Assembly: GCA_015654965.1 (NCBI GenBank)
Contig: JAATGD010000210.1
Coordinates: 1 to 9,515 of the forward strand
Length of the DNA: 9,515 nt
Reading direction: 5' to 3'
Source of the DNA: Hyphomicrobiales bacterium
Lineage (GTDB): Bacteria > Pseudomonadota > Alphaproteobacteria > Rhizobiales > Rhizobiaceae
In this document: piece after piece, positions 1 to 5,692 of the stretch
Layout of the letters: each line of letters opens with the position of its first letter
Position numbering within the stretch: the stretch's first letter is position 1
Made by a program: the position numbers and the translations under genes
Notes under the pieces: generated by a model
Told to the model about the DNA's origin: nothing
What the model saw: only the letters and a program-made list of their open reading frames with translations
Database searches by the model: none

Positions 1-411
1 CGCAGGAACCGGCGTTGGCTTGTCTTGCGGCTTAGGCTCAGGTTTTGGATCAGGCTTCGGTTCCGGCTTTTTGACCGGCTCCGGCTGCGCTTTAGGTTCC
101 TCAGCCGCTTCAATCGGCTTTGCCTTAGTGTCAGGTGTCGGCGGTGTCTGGCTATCAACGTTCTGATCACCAAACTCCTGCGCATCCGGCACTGTCTGCG
201 GCTTTTTCGTCGGAACAGGTTCCGACTTTTCTTTAATAGGCGCTTTTTTGTCGCCCTGCTGGATCTGGGTAATCGATTCGATCGGAACGATGTCGACCGG
301 AAACGACTCCGAATCCTGCACGTCGAATGCCTTCGGCGAGGAGAAGGAAAAGAGCCCCAGCGCAATAACGATGGTATGGAGGGCTACAGAAGATGTCAGG
401 CCAGCCTTCAT
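1..411 (-). CDS. tolA: TolA, Tol-Pal system protein, N-terminal part (cut by window edge)
   Basis: This is the first 137 codons of TolA, the inner-membrane protein that spans the periplasm and links the TolQ-TolR motor to TolB-Pal. Residues 8-24 form a hydrophobic segment with almost no cytoplasmic tail, fitting a signal anchor. It is followed by a motif typical of alphaproteobacterial TolA (FPVDIVPIESITQ, residues 37-49). From about residue 60 the chain is rich in Lys, Pro and Glu, and residues 110-135 are a KPEPKPDPKPEP-type repeat tract, an extended periplasm-spanning segment. The C-terminal domain lies outside the window. The ATG at 411 starts 7 bases after the tolR stop; the nearest purine-rich site (CAGGAG) is inside the end of tolR and rather distant, so translational coupling is likely. 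Naming rests on position after tolQR plus the anchor and Pro/Lys composition, because no C-terminal domain is visible. Confidence 0.87.
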   Translation of the reverse strand, partial: MKAGLTSSVALHTIVIALGLFSFSSPKAFDVQDSESFPVDIVPIESITQIQQGDKKAPIKEKSEPVPTKKPQTVPDAQEFGDQNVDSQTPPTPDTKAKPIEAAEEPKAQPEPVKKPEPKPDPKPEPKPQDKPTPVPA

Positions 412-418
412 GATGGCG

Positions 419-871
419 TCAGCTATCCTGCTCCTGGAGGGTCACAAGGCCGATATTCTTGAAACCGGCGGCGGAAATGCGGGCCATGACTTTCATGACG
501 GTGCCATAATCGGCAGCCTTGTCACCACGCACGAAAATGCGCTCTTCATAGCCCGTCTTGGCGATGGCCTGTAATTTCGGCACCACCTCATCAATTGGAA
601 TTTCTGTTTCCTGCAAAAAAATCTTGCCTTCGCTATTGACCGAAACGGTGATCGGCTGCGTGTCGGCATTCATGGCCTTGGCCTGCGTATCAGGCAGATC
701 GATCGGCACGCCAACCGTCAACAGCGGTGCAGAAACCATGAAGATGATGAGCAGCACCAGCATGACGTCAACGAACGGCGTCACGTTGATTTCACTCATC
801 AATGCCTTCTTGCGTCCGCGCCTGCGGCGACCGCCTCCGTGCATTCCCTGATTTCCGACCGACATGCCCAT
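419..871 (-). CDS. tolR: TolR, ExbD/TolR-family stator protein
   Basis: TolR (150 aa) works with TolQ as a proton-driven motor energising TolA in the inner membrane. A basic, Gly/Arg-rich cytoplasmic tail (residues 1-22) leads into the family signature SEINVTPFVDVMLVLLIIFM (26-45). D35 in this signature corresponds to the essential protonatable Asp of the single membrane helix (about 34-53). The rest is the periplasmic domain, ending in conserved ADYGTVMKVMARISAAGF-type sequence. Length is normal for alphaproteobacteria. The start at 871 is preceded by a weak GGGAA site; a second ATG two codons downstream (865) is an equally possible start. It lies 43 bases after tolQ and 7 bases before tolA, so the three genes are surely one transcript. 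Confidence 0.95.
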   Translation of the reverse strand: MGMSVGNQGMHGGGRRRRGRKKALMSEINVTPFVDVMLVLLIIFMVSAPLLTVGVPIDLPDTQAKAMNADTQPITVSVNSEGKIFLQETEIPIDEVVPKLQAIAKTGYEERIFVRGDKAADYGTVMKVMARISAAGFKNIGLVTLQEQDS

Positions 872-914
872 GACTAGATTCCCGAAAACTCACTCAAGTT
901 TTTCACCGCATATT

Positions 915-1625
915 TTAGCTACGCGGCGTCAGCTTCTCATCAATTTGGCGCGACAGTATGGCGGAAAACTCATCCGCAAAACCTTCCAGCCGACCATTGA
1001 TCTTGCCTGCATCCGCCGAGAGCTTGTTATAGGCGATAACGGCGGGGATTGCGGCGAGAAGGCCGATGGCCGTTGCCAGAAGCGCTTCGGCAATACCGGG
1101 AGCGACAACGGCAAGATTGGTATTTTTCGACGCTGCAATGGCCTGAAACGAGGTCATGATACCGACAACCGTACCGAACAACCCGATAAAGGGGGCCGCC
1201 GAACCAATCGTTGCCAGAAAGCCCAGACGCGATTCAAGCTTGTCGCCTTCACGCGCCAGCGCCACATCCATGGCCTTGTCGATACGCATTTGCAGGCCGA
1301 TCGGCGAACGGGCACCTTTTTCAAAAGATTTTTTCCATTCGCGCATCGCCGCCATGAAGATCGAGGCCATGCCACTCGTCCGGCGCTCATTGAGATTGCG
1401 ATAGAGTTCTTCCAATGATTGCCCCGACCAGAACACCTGCTCGAAACGGTCGATGGCACGGCGCGCGCGCCCATAGGCAATGACCTTGTCGACAACGATA
1501 GCCCAGGTCCAGACAGAAGCCACCAGAAGACCAAGCATGACCAGCTTGACGACCCAGTTTGCCTGCATGAACAGGCCCCAGAGGGTAACATCGGCAGCAG
1601 GCGCCGCTAACGCAACATTTTCCAT
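915..1625 (-). CDS. tolQ: TolQ, MotA/TolQ/ExbB proton-channel protein
   Basis: TolQ (236 aa) is the multi-subunit channel component of the Tol-Pal motor, needed for outer-membrane invagination at division and envelope stability. Three membrane segments are visible: about 24-46, 134-158 and 170-198. The last two carry the family signature, including GSAAPFIGLFGTVVGIM (141-157) with T152 and a second conserved Thr, T185, in ALLATAIGLLAAIPAV; these match the paired Thr residues lining the proton path. The reading frame stays open upstream to 1688, but ATG 1625 gives the family-like N terminus MENVALAAPAADVTLWGLF and has GAGGA (1636-1640) 10 bases upstream, so it is preferred. A strong stem-loop (1650-1670) sits just ahead of that ribosome-binding site. 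tolR follows 43 bases after the stop. Confidence 0.95.
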   Translation of the reverse strand: MENVALAAPAADVTLWGLFMQANWVVKLVMLGLLVASVWTWAIVVDKVIAYGRARRAIDRFEQVFWSGQSLEELYRNLNERRTSGMASIFMAAMREWKKSFEKGARSPIGLQMRIDKAMDVALAREGDKLESRLGFLATIGSAAPFIGLFGTVVGIMTSFQAIAASKNTNLAVVAPGIAEALLATAIGLLAAIPAVIAYNKLSADAGKINGRLEGFADEFSAILSRQIDEKLTPRS

Positions 1626-1649
1626 CGATTCATCGTCCTCGAATCCAAA

Positions 1650-1670
1650 CGCCCGGCACACGACCGGGCG
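1650..1670 (-). promoter_or_regulatory. GC-rich stem-loop just upstream of the tolQ ribosome-binding site
   Basis: A perfect 7-bp stem, CGCCCGG (1650-1656) with CCGGGCG (1664-1670), closes a 7-base loop. On the tolQ transcript it ends about 24 bases before the ATG and 9 bases before the GAGGA site. Only GTTTGG follows it, so an intrinsic terminator is unlikely. It could instead modulate tolQ translation, stabilise the mRNA end, or be an attenuator-like element together with the 1688-1713 repeat. The structure is seen; the role is inferred. Confidence 0.5.
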
Positions 1671-1687
1671 GCAACGCAAATCCGTCA

Positions 1688-1713
1688 TGAAGTCCCTGCA
1701 AGCAGAGACTTCA
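1688..1713 (-). repeat. 26-base near-perfect inverted repeat in tolQ leader
   Basis: Arms TGAAGTC (1688-1694) and GACTTCA (1707-1713) are fully complementary. Inside them CTGC (1696-1699) and GCAG (1702-1705) also pair, leaving one C/A mismatch and a two-base centre. As RNA it would fold into a long stem with a small rearranged loop; as DNA it is a near-palindrome that could bind a dimeric regulator. No U-tract follows on either strand, so it is not a classical terminator. Confidence 0.6.
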
Positions 1714-1957
1714 AACCTGCACAGCTTTTCGTGAAGCCATTGCCCACCCGACAGGCGGTCAATACTTCACACCGCAACCGCCCCTGCCGGATTTCAACTT
1801 AAAATCCCCAATGCTTGTTACGGTTAATTTTGGTGAAAGGAAGGCGCTGCACTGAAACCCGCCCTTTCAACCGATTCCGTCAGTATGATGAATAGAATAT
1901 TATGGTTAAAGATAGGTTAGCATTCACTAAGCCTTGCCCAAGAGATCCAGAAAAGGG

Positions 1958-2401
1958 CTATCCTGCCTTGGTAAAAGTCTCACGCCACTCATCGGGAATC
2001 CGGCGCGGGTGGCCTTCCTTGGTAATCATCACCGCCTCGACACGGGCCTGCGACAATAATCGCCCGTCACAGCTGATTTCCTGTGCCATGATAACCCGTG
2101 CGCCACGTATCTCGCTGACACGGGTTTCAATCAGGATGAGATCATCCATTTTGGCGGGTGACTTGTAATCGATCTCCATGCGGCGGACGACCCAGACCAT
2201 TTCCTCGCCCAAGGAACCTTCGGCAAGCTCGATATGATGCACATCCTGAAGCCGCAGAAAATCGGTACGTCCCCGCTCGTAGAATTCGAGATAGCGTCCA
2301 TGATAGACAAAGCCGGAAAAATCCGTATCCGCATAATAGATACGGGCAAAAAGGCGATGGATGCCGCCCTGAAGTTCACCGGCAATCTGTGCCTGTTGCA
2401 T
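1958..2401 (-). CDS. ybgC: YbgC, tol-pal-associated acyl-CoA thioesterase
   Basis: This 147-aa hotdog-fold 4-hydroxybenzoyl-CoA-thioesterase-type protein hydrolyses acyl-CoA esters in the cytoplasm. In other proteobacteria it is the first gene of the tol-pal cluster and has been linked to phospholipid metabolism near the Tol complex. The active-site signature is clear at residues 22-45: YYADTDFSGFVYHGRYLEFY, with D25 as catalytic Asp and Y33-H34 conserved, followed by ERGR. Length is normal. ATG 2401 is chosen because a strong GGGGGAAG site (2409-2416) lies 7 bases upstream; a TTG at 2407 is in frame but would sit almost on that site. The start is 2 bases past the ruvB stop and its ribosome-binding site is inside ruvB, so translation is probably coupled to ruvB. 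A 332-base gap separates it from tolQ. Confidence 0.94.
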   Translation of the reverse strand: MQQAQIAGELQGGIHRLFARIYYADTDFSGFVYHGRYLEFYERGRTDFLRLQDVHHIELAEGSLGEEMVWVVRRMEIDYKSPAKMDDLILIETRVSEIRGARVIMAQEISCDGRLLSQARVEAVMITKEGHPRRIPDEWRETFTKAG

Positions 2402-2403
2402 CG

Positions 2404-3444
2404 TCAATCTTCCCCCGTAAACAGGCCATATTGCGATTGCTGAATGATTTCAGCGGGTGCGGGCAAGCCGAGATGCTGCCATGCCACAGCCGTCAATACG
2501 CGCCCACGCGGGGTGCGCTGCAAAAAGCCCTGCTGAATGAGATAGGGTTCGATAATATCCTCGATTGCGTCGCGCGGCTCGGAAAGGCCTGCGGCAATGG
2601 TTTCGATTCCGACCGGACCGCCGCCGAAATTGCGTGCGATAATGTTGAGATAGCGCCGGTCCAGCTGATCAAGACCGCGATTGTCCACCTCAAGCCGCGA
2701 CAGGGCTTCATCGGCAATCTTGCGGTCGATGACATCAGCCCCCGCCACAAGGGCAAAATCGCGCACGCGGCGCAACAGACGTCCTGCAATACGCGGCGTG
2801 CCGCGCGAGCGCCGCGCCACTTCCAGCGCGCCATCGGCAGAAATACCCATCTGCATGATACGCGCACCACGCCGCACGATATATTCGAGTTCTTCAACTG
2901 TATAAAAATTAAGCCGCACCGGAATGCCGAAACGGTCGCGCAGAGGTGTCGTCAGCAAGCCTAACCGGGTGGTCGCCGCGACAAGCGTGAATTTGGCAAG
3001 GTCGATCTTCACCGAGCGTGCGGCAGGCCCCTCGCCGATAATGAGATCAAGCTGGAAATCCTCCATCGCCGGATAGAGAATTTCCTCGACCGCCGGGCTT
3101 AATCGATGGATTTCATCGATAAACAGGACATCGCGCTCTTCGAGATTGGTCAGGAGCGCCGCCAGATCACCCGCCTTGGCAATCACCGGCCCGGACGTCG
3201 AGCGGAAATTGACACCGAGTTCCTTGGCCATGATTTGCGCCAAAGTCGTCTTGCCAAGCCCCGGAGGGCCGACGAACAGCACATGATCGAGCGCTTCACC
3301 GCGTACCTTGGCCGCTTCGATAAACACTTTCAGATTGGCGCGCGCCGCCGCCTGCCCGACGAAATCGTCAAGCGTTTGCGGGCGCAGCGTATTGTCTTCG
3401 TCAACGCGCCTGTCGGCATCAATCAGAGGGTTGCGGTCGCTCAT
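2404..3444 (-). CDS. ruvB: RuvB, Holliday junction branch-migration ATPase
   Basis: RuvB (346 aa) is the AAA+ hexameric motor that pumps DNA through the RuvA-bound Holliday junction during recombinational repair. In order: the N-terminal family stretch LRPQTLDDFVGQ (20-31); Walker A GPPGLGKTT (59-67); Walker B VLFIDEIH (106-113); sensor 1 AATTR (156-160); LRDRFG (168-173) carrying the arginine finger; sensor 2 RGTPRIAGRLL (214-224); and the C-terminal winged-helix domain with RTPRGR (311-316). All expected motifs are intact and length is normal. The ATG at 3444 has an excellent GAGGAG site (3451-3456) 6 bases upstream, the strongest in the cluster. It lies 49 bases after ruvA and 2 bases before ybgC. 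Confidence 0.98.
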   Translation of the reverse strand: MSDRNPLIDADRRVDEDNTLRPQTLDDFVGQAAARANLKVFIEAAKVRGEALDHVLFVGPPGLGKTTLAQIMAKELGVNFRSTSGPVIAKAGDLAALLTNLEERDVLFIDEIHRLSPAVEEILYPAMEDFQLDLIIGEGPAARSVKIDLAKFTLVAATTRLGLLTTPLRDRFGIPVRLNFYTVEELEYIVRRGARIMQMGISADGALEVARRSRGTPRIAGRLLRRVRDFALVAGADVIDRKIADEALSRLEVDNRGLDQLDRRYLNIIARNFGGGPVGIETIAAGLSEPRDAIEDIIEPYLIQQGFLQRTPRGRVLTAVAWQHLGLPAPAEIIQQSQYGLFTGED

Positions 3445-3493
3445 GCCTTTCTCCTCGCATGAACACGCATTTCAAACAAGCATGTCTCCCGTC

Positions 3494-4111
3494 TCACCGC
3501 GACAGTTCCTTCAGGCCCAGCCGGATGAGCTTTGCCGAATCGGCCCCCTCGCCCGCTTCCTTCAAGGCCGCCGCCACCGCATTGGCCGCCTGATCGCGTG
3601 AATAGCCGAGATTGGCGAGGGCCGATACCGCATCGGCCACGGGAGCCGGTGCCGCGCCCGCTCCAAGCTCCTGCCTGAGGCCGATCGTTCCACCCGCCTC
3701 CCCCGCGAAGGCAGGGGCCTTGTTTTTCAGTTCGGTGACGATACGCTCGGCGACTTTTTTGCCCACCCCCGGCGCGCGCGACACCATATCCAGATCACGC
3801 AGCGCAATCGCATTGGCAAGCTCGGATGGCGACAGGGTGCCCAGCACGGACAGAGCCACCTTGGCACCAACGCCCTGCACATTCTGCAACAGGCGAAACC
3901 ATTCGCGCTCAAGCTGGGTGGCAAAGCCATAAAGGCGGATCATGTCCTCGCGGACATAGGTTTCGATGAACAACACCGCCGCCTCACCCGCCCCGCCTAA
4001 GTTTCCAAGCGTGCGCACCGAGCAAAAAGCAACATAACCGACACCATGCACATCGATAATGACATGATCCTCGGCAATCTCATCGATCACGCCCTTCAGC
4101 TTGCCGATCAT
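3494..4111 (-). CDS. ruvA: RuvA, Holliday junction DNA-binding subunit
   Basis: RuvA (205 aa) forms the tetrameric platform that recognises the four-way junction and loads RuvB. The N-terminal OB-fold begins MIGKLKGVIDEI and includes HGVGY (22-26). Domain II has two helix-hairpin-helix motifs, LQNVQGVGAKVALSVLG (75-91) and APGVGKKVAERIV (113-125). An Ala/Gly/Pro-rich linker (about 133-157) leads to the RuvB-contacting C-terminal domain (158-205, ALANLGYSRDQA). The frame is open to 4183, but the family always begins MIGxLxG, so ATG 4111 is chosen. Its ribosome-binding site is weak (AGCGGGG overlapping the end of ruvC). With only 5 bases between the ruvC stop and this start, coupling to ruvC is likely. 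Confidence 0.97.
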   Translation of the reverse strand: MIGKLKGVIDEIAEDHVIIDVHGVGYVAFCSVRTLGNLGGAGEAAVLFIETYVREDMIRLYGFATQLEREWFRLLQNVQGVGAKVALSVLGTLSPSELANAIALRDLDMVSRAPGVGKKVAERIVTELKNKAPAFAGEAGGTIGLRQELGAGAAPAPVADAVSALANLGYSRDQAANAVAAALKEAGEGADSAKLIRLGLKELSR

Positions 4112-4116
4112 TTCGT

Positions 4117-4638
4117 CTACCCCGCTGATAATGCCTGCATGCGACGTGTACTGACGATGCTTTGCCGATGATGCGCATGACAAATGGCAATGGCCAATGC
4201 GTCTGCGGCGTCACTCGTATCGAATGTCGCGCGCGGCATCAAAACCTTGACCATCATATGAATCTGTTGCTTTTCACCATGCCCGACCCCGATCACCGCC
4301 TTTTTGACGGCGTTGGGCGCATATTCCGCAACCGGCAATCCGGCCTGTGCCGGTGCAAGCAGCGCAATGCCGCGCGCCTGCCCAAGTTTCAGCGTCGCAG
4401 TCGCATCCTTGTTGACAAAAGTGTGCTCGACCGCCGCTTCATGCGGCATGTAATCATGCAGAATCTTCGACAAGCCTTCATGCAACTGGCAAAGCCGCGA
4501 GGCGAGATCCATCTCGGCATTGGACGTCACCGTCCCCGACGCCACAAAATGCAACGAATTTCCAAGCGATTCGACAACGCCCCAGCCGGTACGGCGAAGG
4601 CCCGGATCGATACCAATGATGCGAATCGTTTCTTTCAT
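4117..4638 (-). CDS. ruvC: RuvC, Holliday junction endonuclease
   Basis: RuvC (173 aa) is the RNase H-fold resolvase that cuts Holliday junctions symmetrically after branch migration. The four acidic catalytic residues are all in place: D11 in IIGIDPGLRRTGWG (7-20), E71 in AAVEHTFVNKD (68-78), and D143 and D146 in TSDAADALAIAICHAH (141-156). The substrate-binding block LKLGQARGIALLA (83-95) is also intact. Length matches the family. ATG 4638 has GAGGATAGGG-type purine sequence upstream. It is the first gene of a compact ruvC-ruvA-ruvB-ybgC run; 89 bases separate it from rcdA. Confidence 0.97.
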   Translation of the reverse strand: MKETIRIIGIDPGLRRTGWGVVESLGNSLHFVASGTVTSNAEMDLASRLCQLHEGLSKILHDYMPHEAAVEHTFVNKDATATLKLGQARGIALLAPAQAGLPVAEYAPNAVKKAVIGVGHGEKQQIHMMVKVLMPRATFDTSDAADALAIAICHAHHRQSIVSTRRMQALSAG

Positions 4639-4701
4639 AAGTGAACCCTATCCTCAGACGGGTTTACTTGACAGCAGAAAAGTGAACAAAAGAGAAACAT
4701 C

Positions 4702-4715
4702 GTGCCCGATGGCAC
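4702..4715 (-). terminator. short stem-loop between rcdA and ruvC, possible weak terminator
   Basis: A perfect 5-bp stem, GTGCC (4702-4706) with GGCAC (4711-4715), closes a CGAT loop 12 bases after the rcdA stop. On the minus strand it is followed by GATGTTTCTCTTTT, an interrupted U-rich stretch, so termination would be weak or partial. It may lower, rather than stop, read-through from rcdA into ruvC. Confidence 0.3.
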
Positions 4716-4727
4716 AATTTTGCCTAT

Positions 4728-5237
4728 TCAGGATGCGCCGAGAGCCGTTTTCAGCAAGACAATCTGATCGCTAACCGGATTGCTCCGACCAGCTGCCTCA
4801 TCATTCCCATCACGATCCATACGGCGCACACGTTCCTGCAAGTGCAACGAGCGATCCACAAGTTCCCTGAAAGCCGCAGGCAGTTCATTCCACCCCGGCG
4901 CGTCCTCGCCCGCAGAAAGCGTATCGAGACGAACCTTGCTTTTTTCCGCTGAAATCTGCTGCGCGCTCATTTCACCACTGCGCGTCGCGCGTTCAAGCAG
5001 GAGCCACGATGCAATCTGCATCAGACGTGTGGTCAGCCGCATCGATTCGGAAGTATAAAGTGTTGCTGCAATGTGCGTGAGGTGACGCGCCGCTTCCCGA
5101 CCATCACCATCAAGATAATGCGCGGCTTCCTCGACCATATCCATGCCCTGCGCATAGACCGGCCTGAACGAATCCAGACAAGCCATACGTTGCGCGAGGC
5201 TGATCGTATTATCCGGCATCTGGCCCTGTTCGTTCAT
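4728..5237 (-). CDS. rcdA: RcdA, regulator of CtrA degradation (DUF1465 family)
   Basis: This 169-aa soluble helical protein belongs to the alphaproteobacterial RcdA family (DUF1465). In Caulobacter, RcdA acts with CpdR and PopA as an adaptor that brings CtrA and other substrates to the ClpXP protease at specific cell-cycle stages. The family core is easily recognised: MVEEAAHYLDGDGREAARHL (34-53), then SESMRLTTRLMQIASWLLLE (63-82), the most conserved segment. The tail (about 140-160) is polar and probably flexible, as in the Caulobacter protein. ATG 5237 is preferred because GGAG (5243-5246) lies 5 bases upstream; an adjacent GTG at 5240 is also in frame. The gene has its own 270-base leader with a TTAA-N7-TTAA box about 180 bases upstream, suggesting CtrA control. 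The identification is by motif memory rather than search. Confidence 0.9.
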   Translation of the reverse strand: MNEQGQMPDNTISLAQRMACLDSFRPVYAQGMDMVEEAAHYLDGDGREAARHLTHIAATLYTSESMRLTTRLMQIASWLLLERATRSGEMSAQQISAEKSKVRLDTLSAGEDAPGWNELPAAFRELVDRSLHLQERVRRMDRDGNDEAAGRSNPVSDQIVLLKTALGAS

Positions 5238-5508
5238 CACGTCTCCGTCACCTTACTCTTGCCCGCGCCACACATTGCTGCGCTTTATCCTGAAGGATGG
5301 ATGCGGACGAAATCACAAGTGCCCTTCGATCACGAGAAGGGACGAAACGGAACCGCTCCACCGAAAGAGTCCAAGACAAACTGCACCTTCATGCACTGTC
5401 GCGCAAGTTTATGTTTAACGTTCGGTTAATATTTCTGAAAGAGAGCGGTCGATCCCTATTATCGTGGGCGGAAACAACAGCCTGATGCCATTCATCCATC
5501 GGAGAAGA
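5238..5508. other. rcdA upstream region
   Basis: No credible gene was found in these 271 bases. Besides the CtrA-like box (5415-5429), they hold a GANTC site (5367-5371) between that box and the rcdA start. There is also an inverted repeat, CCCTTC (5322-5327) with GAAGGG (5336-5341) around an 8-base loop, which would fold in the rcdA 5' leader if transcription starts near the box. TATTAT (5457-5462) resembles a plus-strand -10 hexamer without a good -35 partner. Confidence 0.5.
5415..5429 (-). promoter_or_regulatory. CtrA-like box TTAA-N7-TTAA upstream of rcdA
   Basis: TTAA (5415-5418), seven bases, then TTAA (5426-5429). This matches the CtrA consensus TTAA-N7-TTAAC except for the final C (T on the plus strand, A on the minus). 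The box is palindromic in its core, so direction is not fixed. It is about 180 bases upstream of rcdA. Binding by CtrA is inferred from the motif only. Confidence 0.5.
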
Positions 5509-5535
5509 CAAAAAAAGAGCCGCAAAGGCGGCTCT
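5508..5535 (-). terminator. strong intrinsic terminator, minus strand
   Basis: A perfect 8-bp stem, AGAGCCGC (5516-5523) with GCGGCTCT (5528-5535), has a 4-base loop. On the minus strand it is followed directly by a run of seven T. This is a textbook rho-independent terminator for a transcript coming from 5540-5690. It also insulates rcdA from anything transcribed upstream. Confidence 0.85.
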
Positions 5536-5606
5536 CAGGAGTTTAACAGGGAGGCGTCAAACAGAGTGGCTAAACCACTCGGTAAGAATCCAGTCAAACT
5601 GGATAG
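5508..5606 (-). ncRNA. candidate small RNA with two stem-loops and an intrinsic terminator
   Basis: Read on the minus strand this non-coding stretch has an sRNA-like order. Stem ATCCAG/CTGGAT (5588-5604, 5-base loop) comes first. Stem GAGTGG/CCACTC (5564-5580, 5-base loop) follows, then a single-stranded piece containing GCCTCCC (complementary to Shine-Dalgarno sequences). It ends in an 8-bp GC stem with a run of seven U. A TTAA-N7-TTAA box (5629-5643) lies where a CtrA-dependent -35 region would be for a start near 5605. opgC already has its own terminator at 5671-5692, so a second minus-strand terminator 140 bases on implies a separate transcript. The 5' end is a guess and no known sRNA family was recognised. 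A plus-strand transcript ending at 5671-5692 is an alternative reading. Confidence 0.45.
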
Positions 5607-5628
5607 GGATGTTTCTACATTCTTAACA

Positions 5629-5643
5629 TTAATAAAGGGTTAA
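5629..5643 (-). promoter_or_regulatory. second CtrA-like box TTAA-N7-TTAA
   Basis: TTAA (5629-5632), seven bases, then TTAA (5640-5643), again palindromic in its core and lacking only the last C of TTAA-N7-TTAAC. On the minus strand the first half-site reads TTAACC. A further TTAAC half-site is adjacent at 5623-5627. The box lies between the opgC terminator and the candidate small RNA, where it could drive the latter. Confidence 0.45.
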
Positions 5644-5664
5644 TTTTCCACGTTACCCAATTGT

Positions 5665-5692
5665 AAAAAACCGCCCGAAGGCGGCTTTTTTT
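5665..5692. terminator. bidirectional intrinsic terminator after opgC
   Basis: Stem CCGCC (5671-5675) with GGCGG (5680-5684) has a loop that reads TTCG on the minus strand, a very stable tetraloop. Six A precede it and a C plus seven T follow, so a U-tract exists in both directions. For opgC the hairpin starts right after the stop codon; for a plus-strand transcript from the 5430-5660 region it would serve equally well. Confidence 0.85.

Larger units (their letters stand above)
1626..1957. other. ybgC-tolQ intergenic region (tolQ leader)
   Basis: This 332-base gap contains no convincing gene; the short open frames crossing it have no recognisable sequence. Read on the minus strand it holds, from the ybgC end, an AT-rich stretch (about 1795-1930) that could host a tol promoter, then two inverted repeats (1688-1713 and 1650-1670), then the tolQ ribosome-binding site. 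Three GANTC sites occur (1627-1631, 1641-1645, 1873-1877). I could not choose convincing -35/-10 hexamers and see no intrinsic terminator right after ybgC. Both a separate tol promoter and read-through from ruv-ybgC therefore remain possible. Confidence 0.6.

Noticed and set aside
25..462. 145-codon plus-strand open frame rich in Arg, Leu and Phe
   Set aside because: It is antisense to the Lys/Pro/Glu repeat tract of tolA; its composition is what that repeat gives on the other strand.
864..1418. 184-codon plus-strand open frame
   Set aside because: It is antisense to tolQ, whose membrane segments and signature residues are complete.
1904..1919. TTAA-N7-TTAG sequence downstream of ybgC resembling a CtrA box
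   Set aside because: It has a mismatch in the second half-site and lies far from the tolQ start; such near-matches are expected by chance in AT-rich gaps.
2158..2964. 268-codon plus-strand open frame
   Set aside because: It lies opposite the intact ruvB and the start of ybgC; no domain motif is visible and both genes on the other strand are certain.
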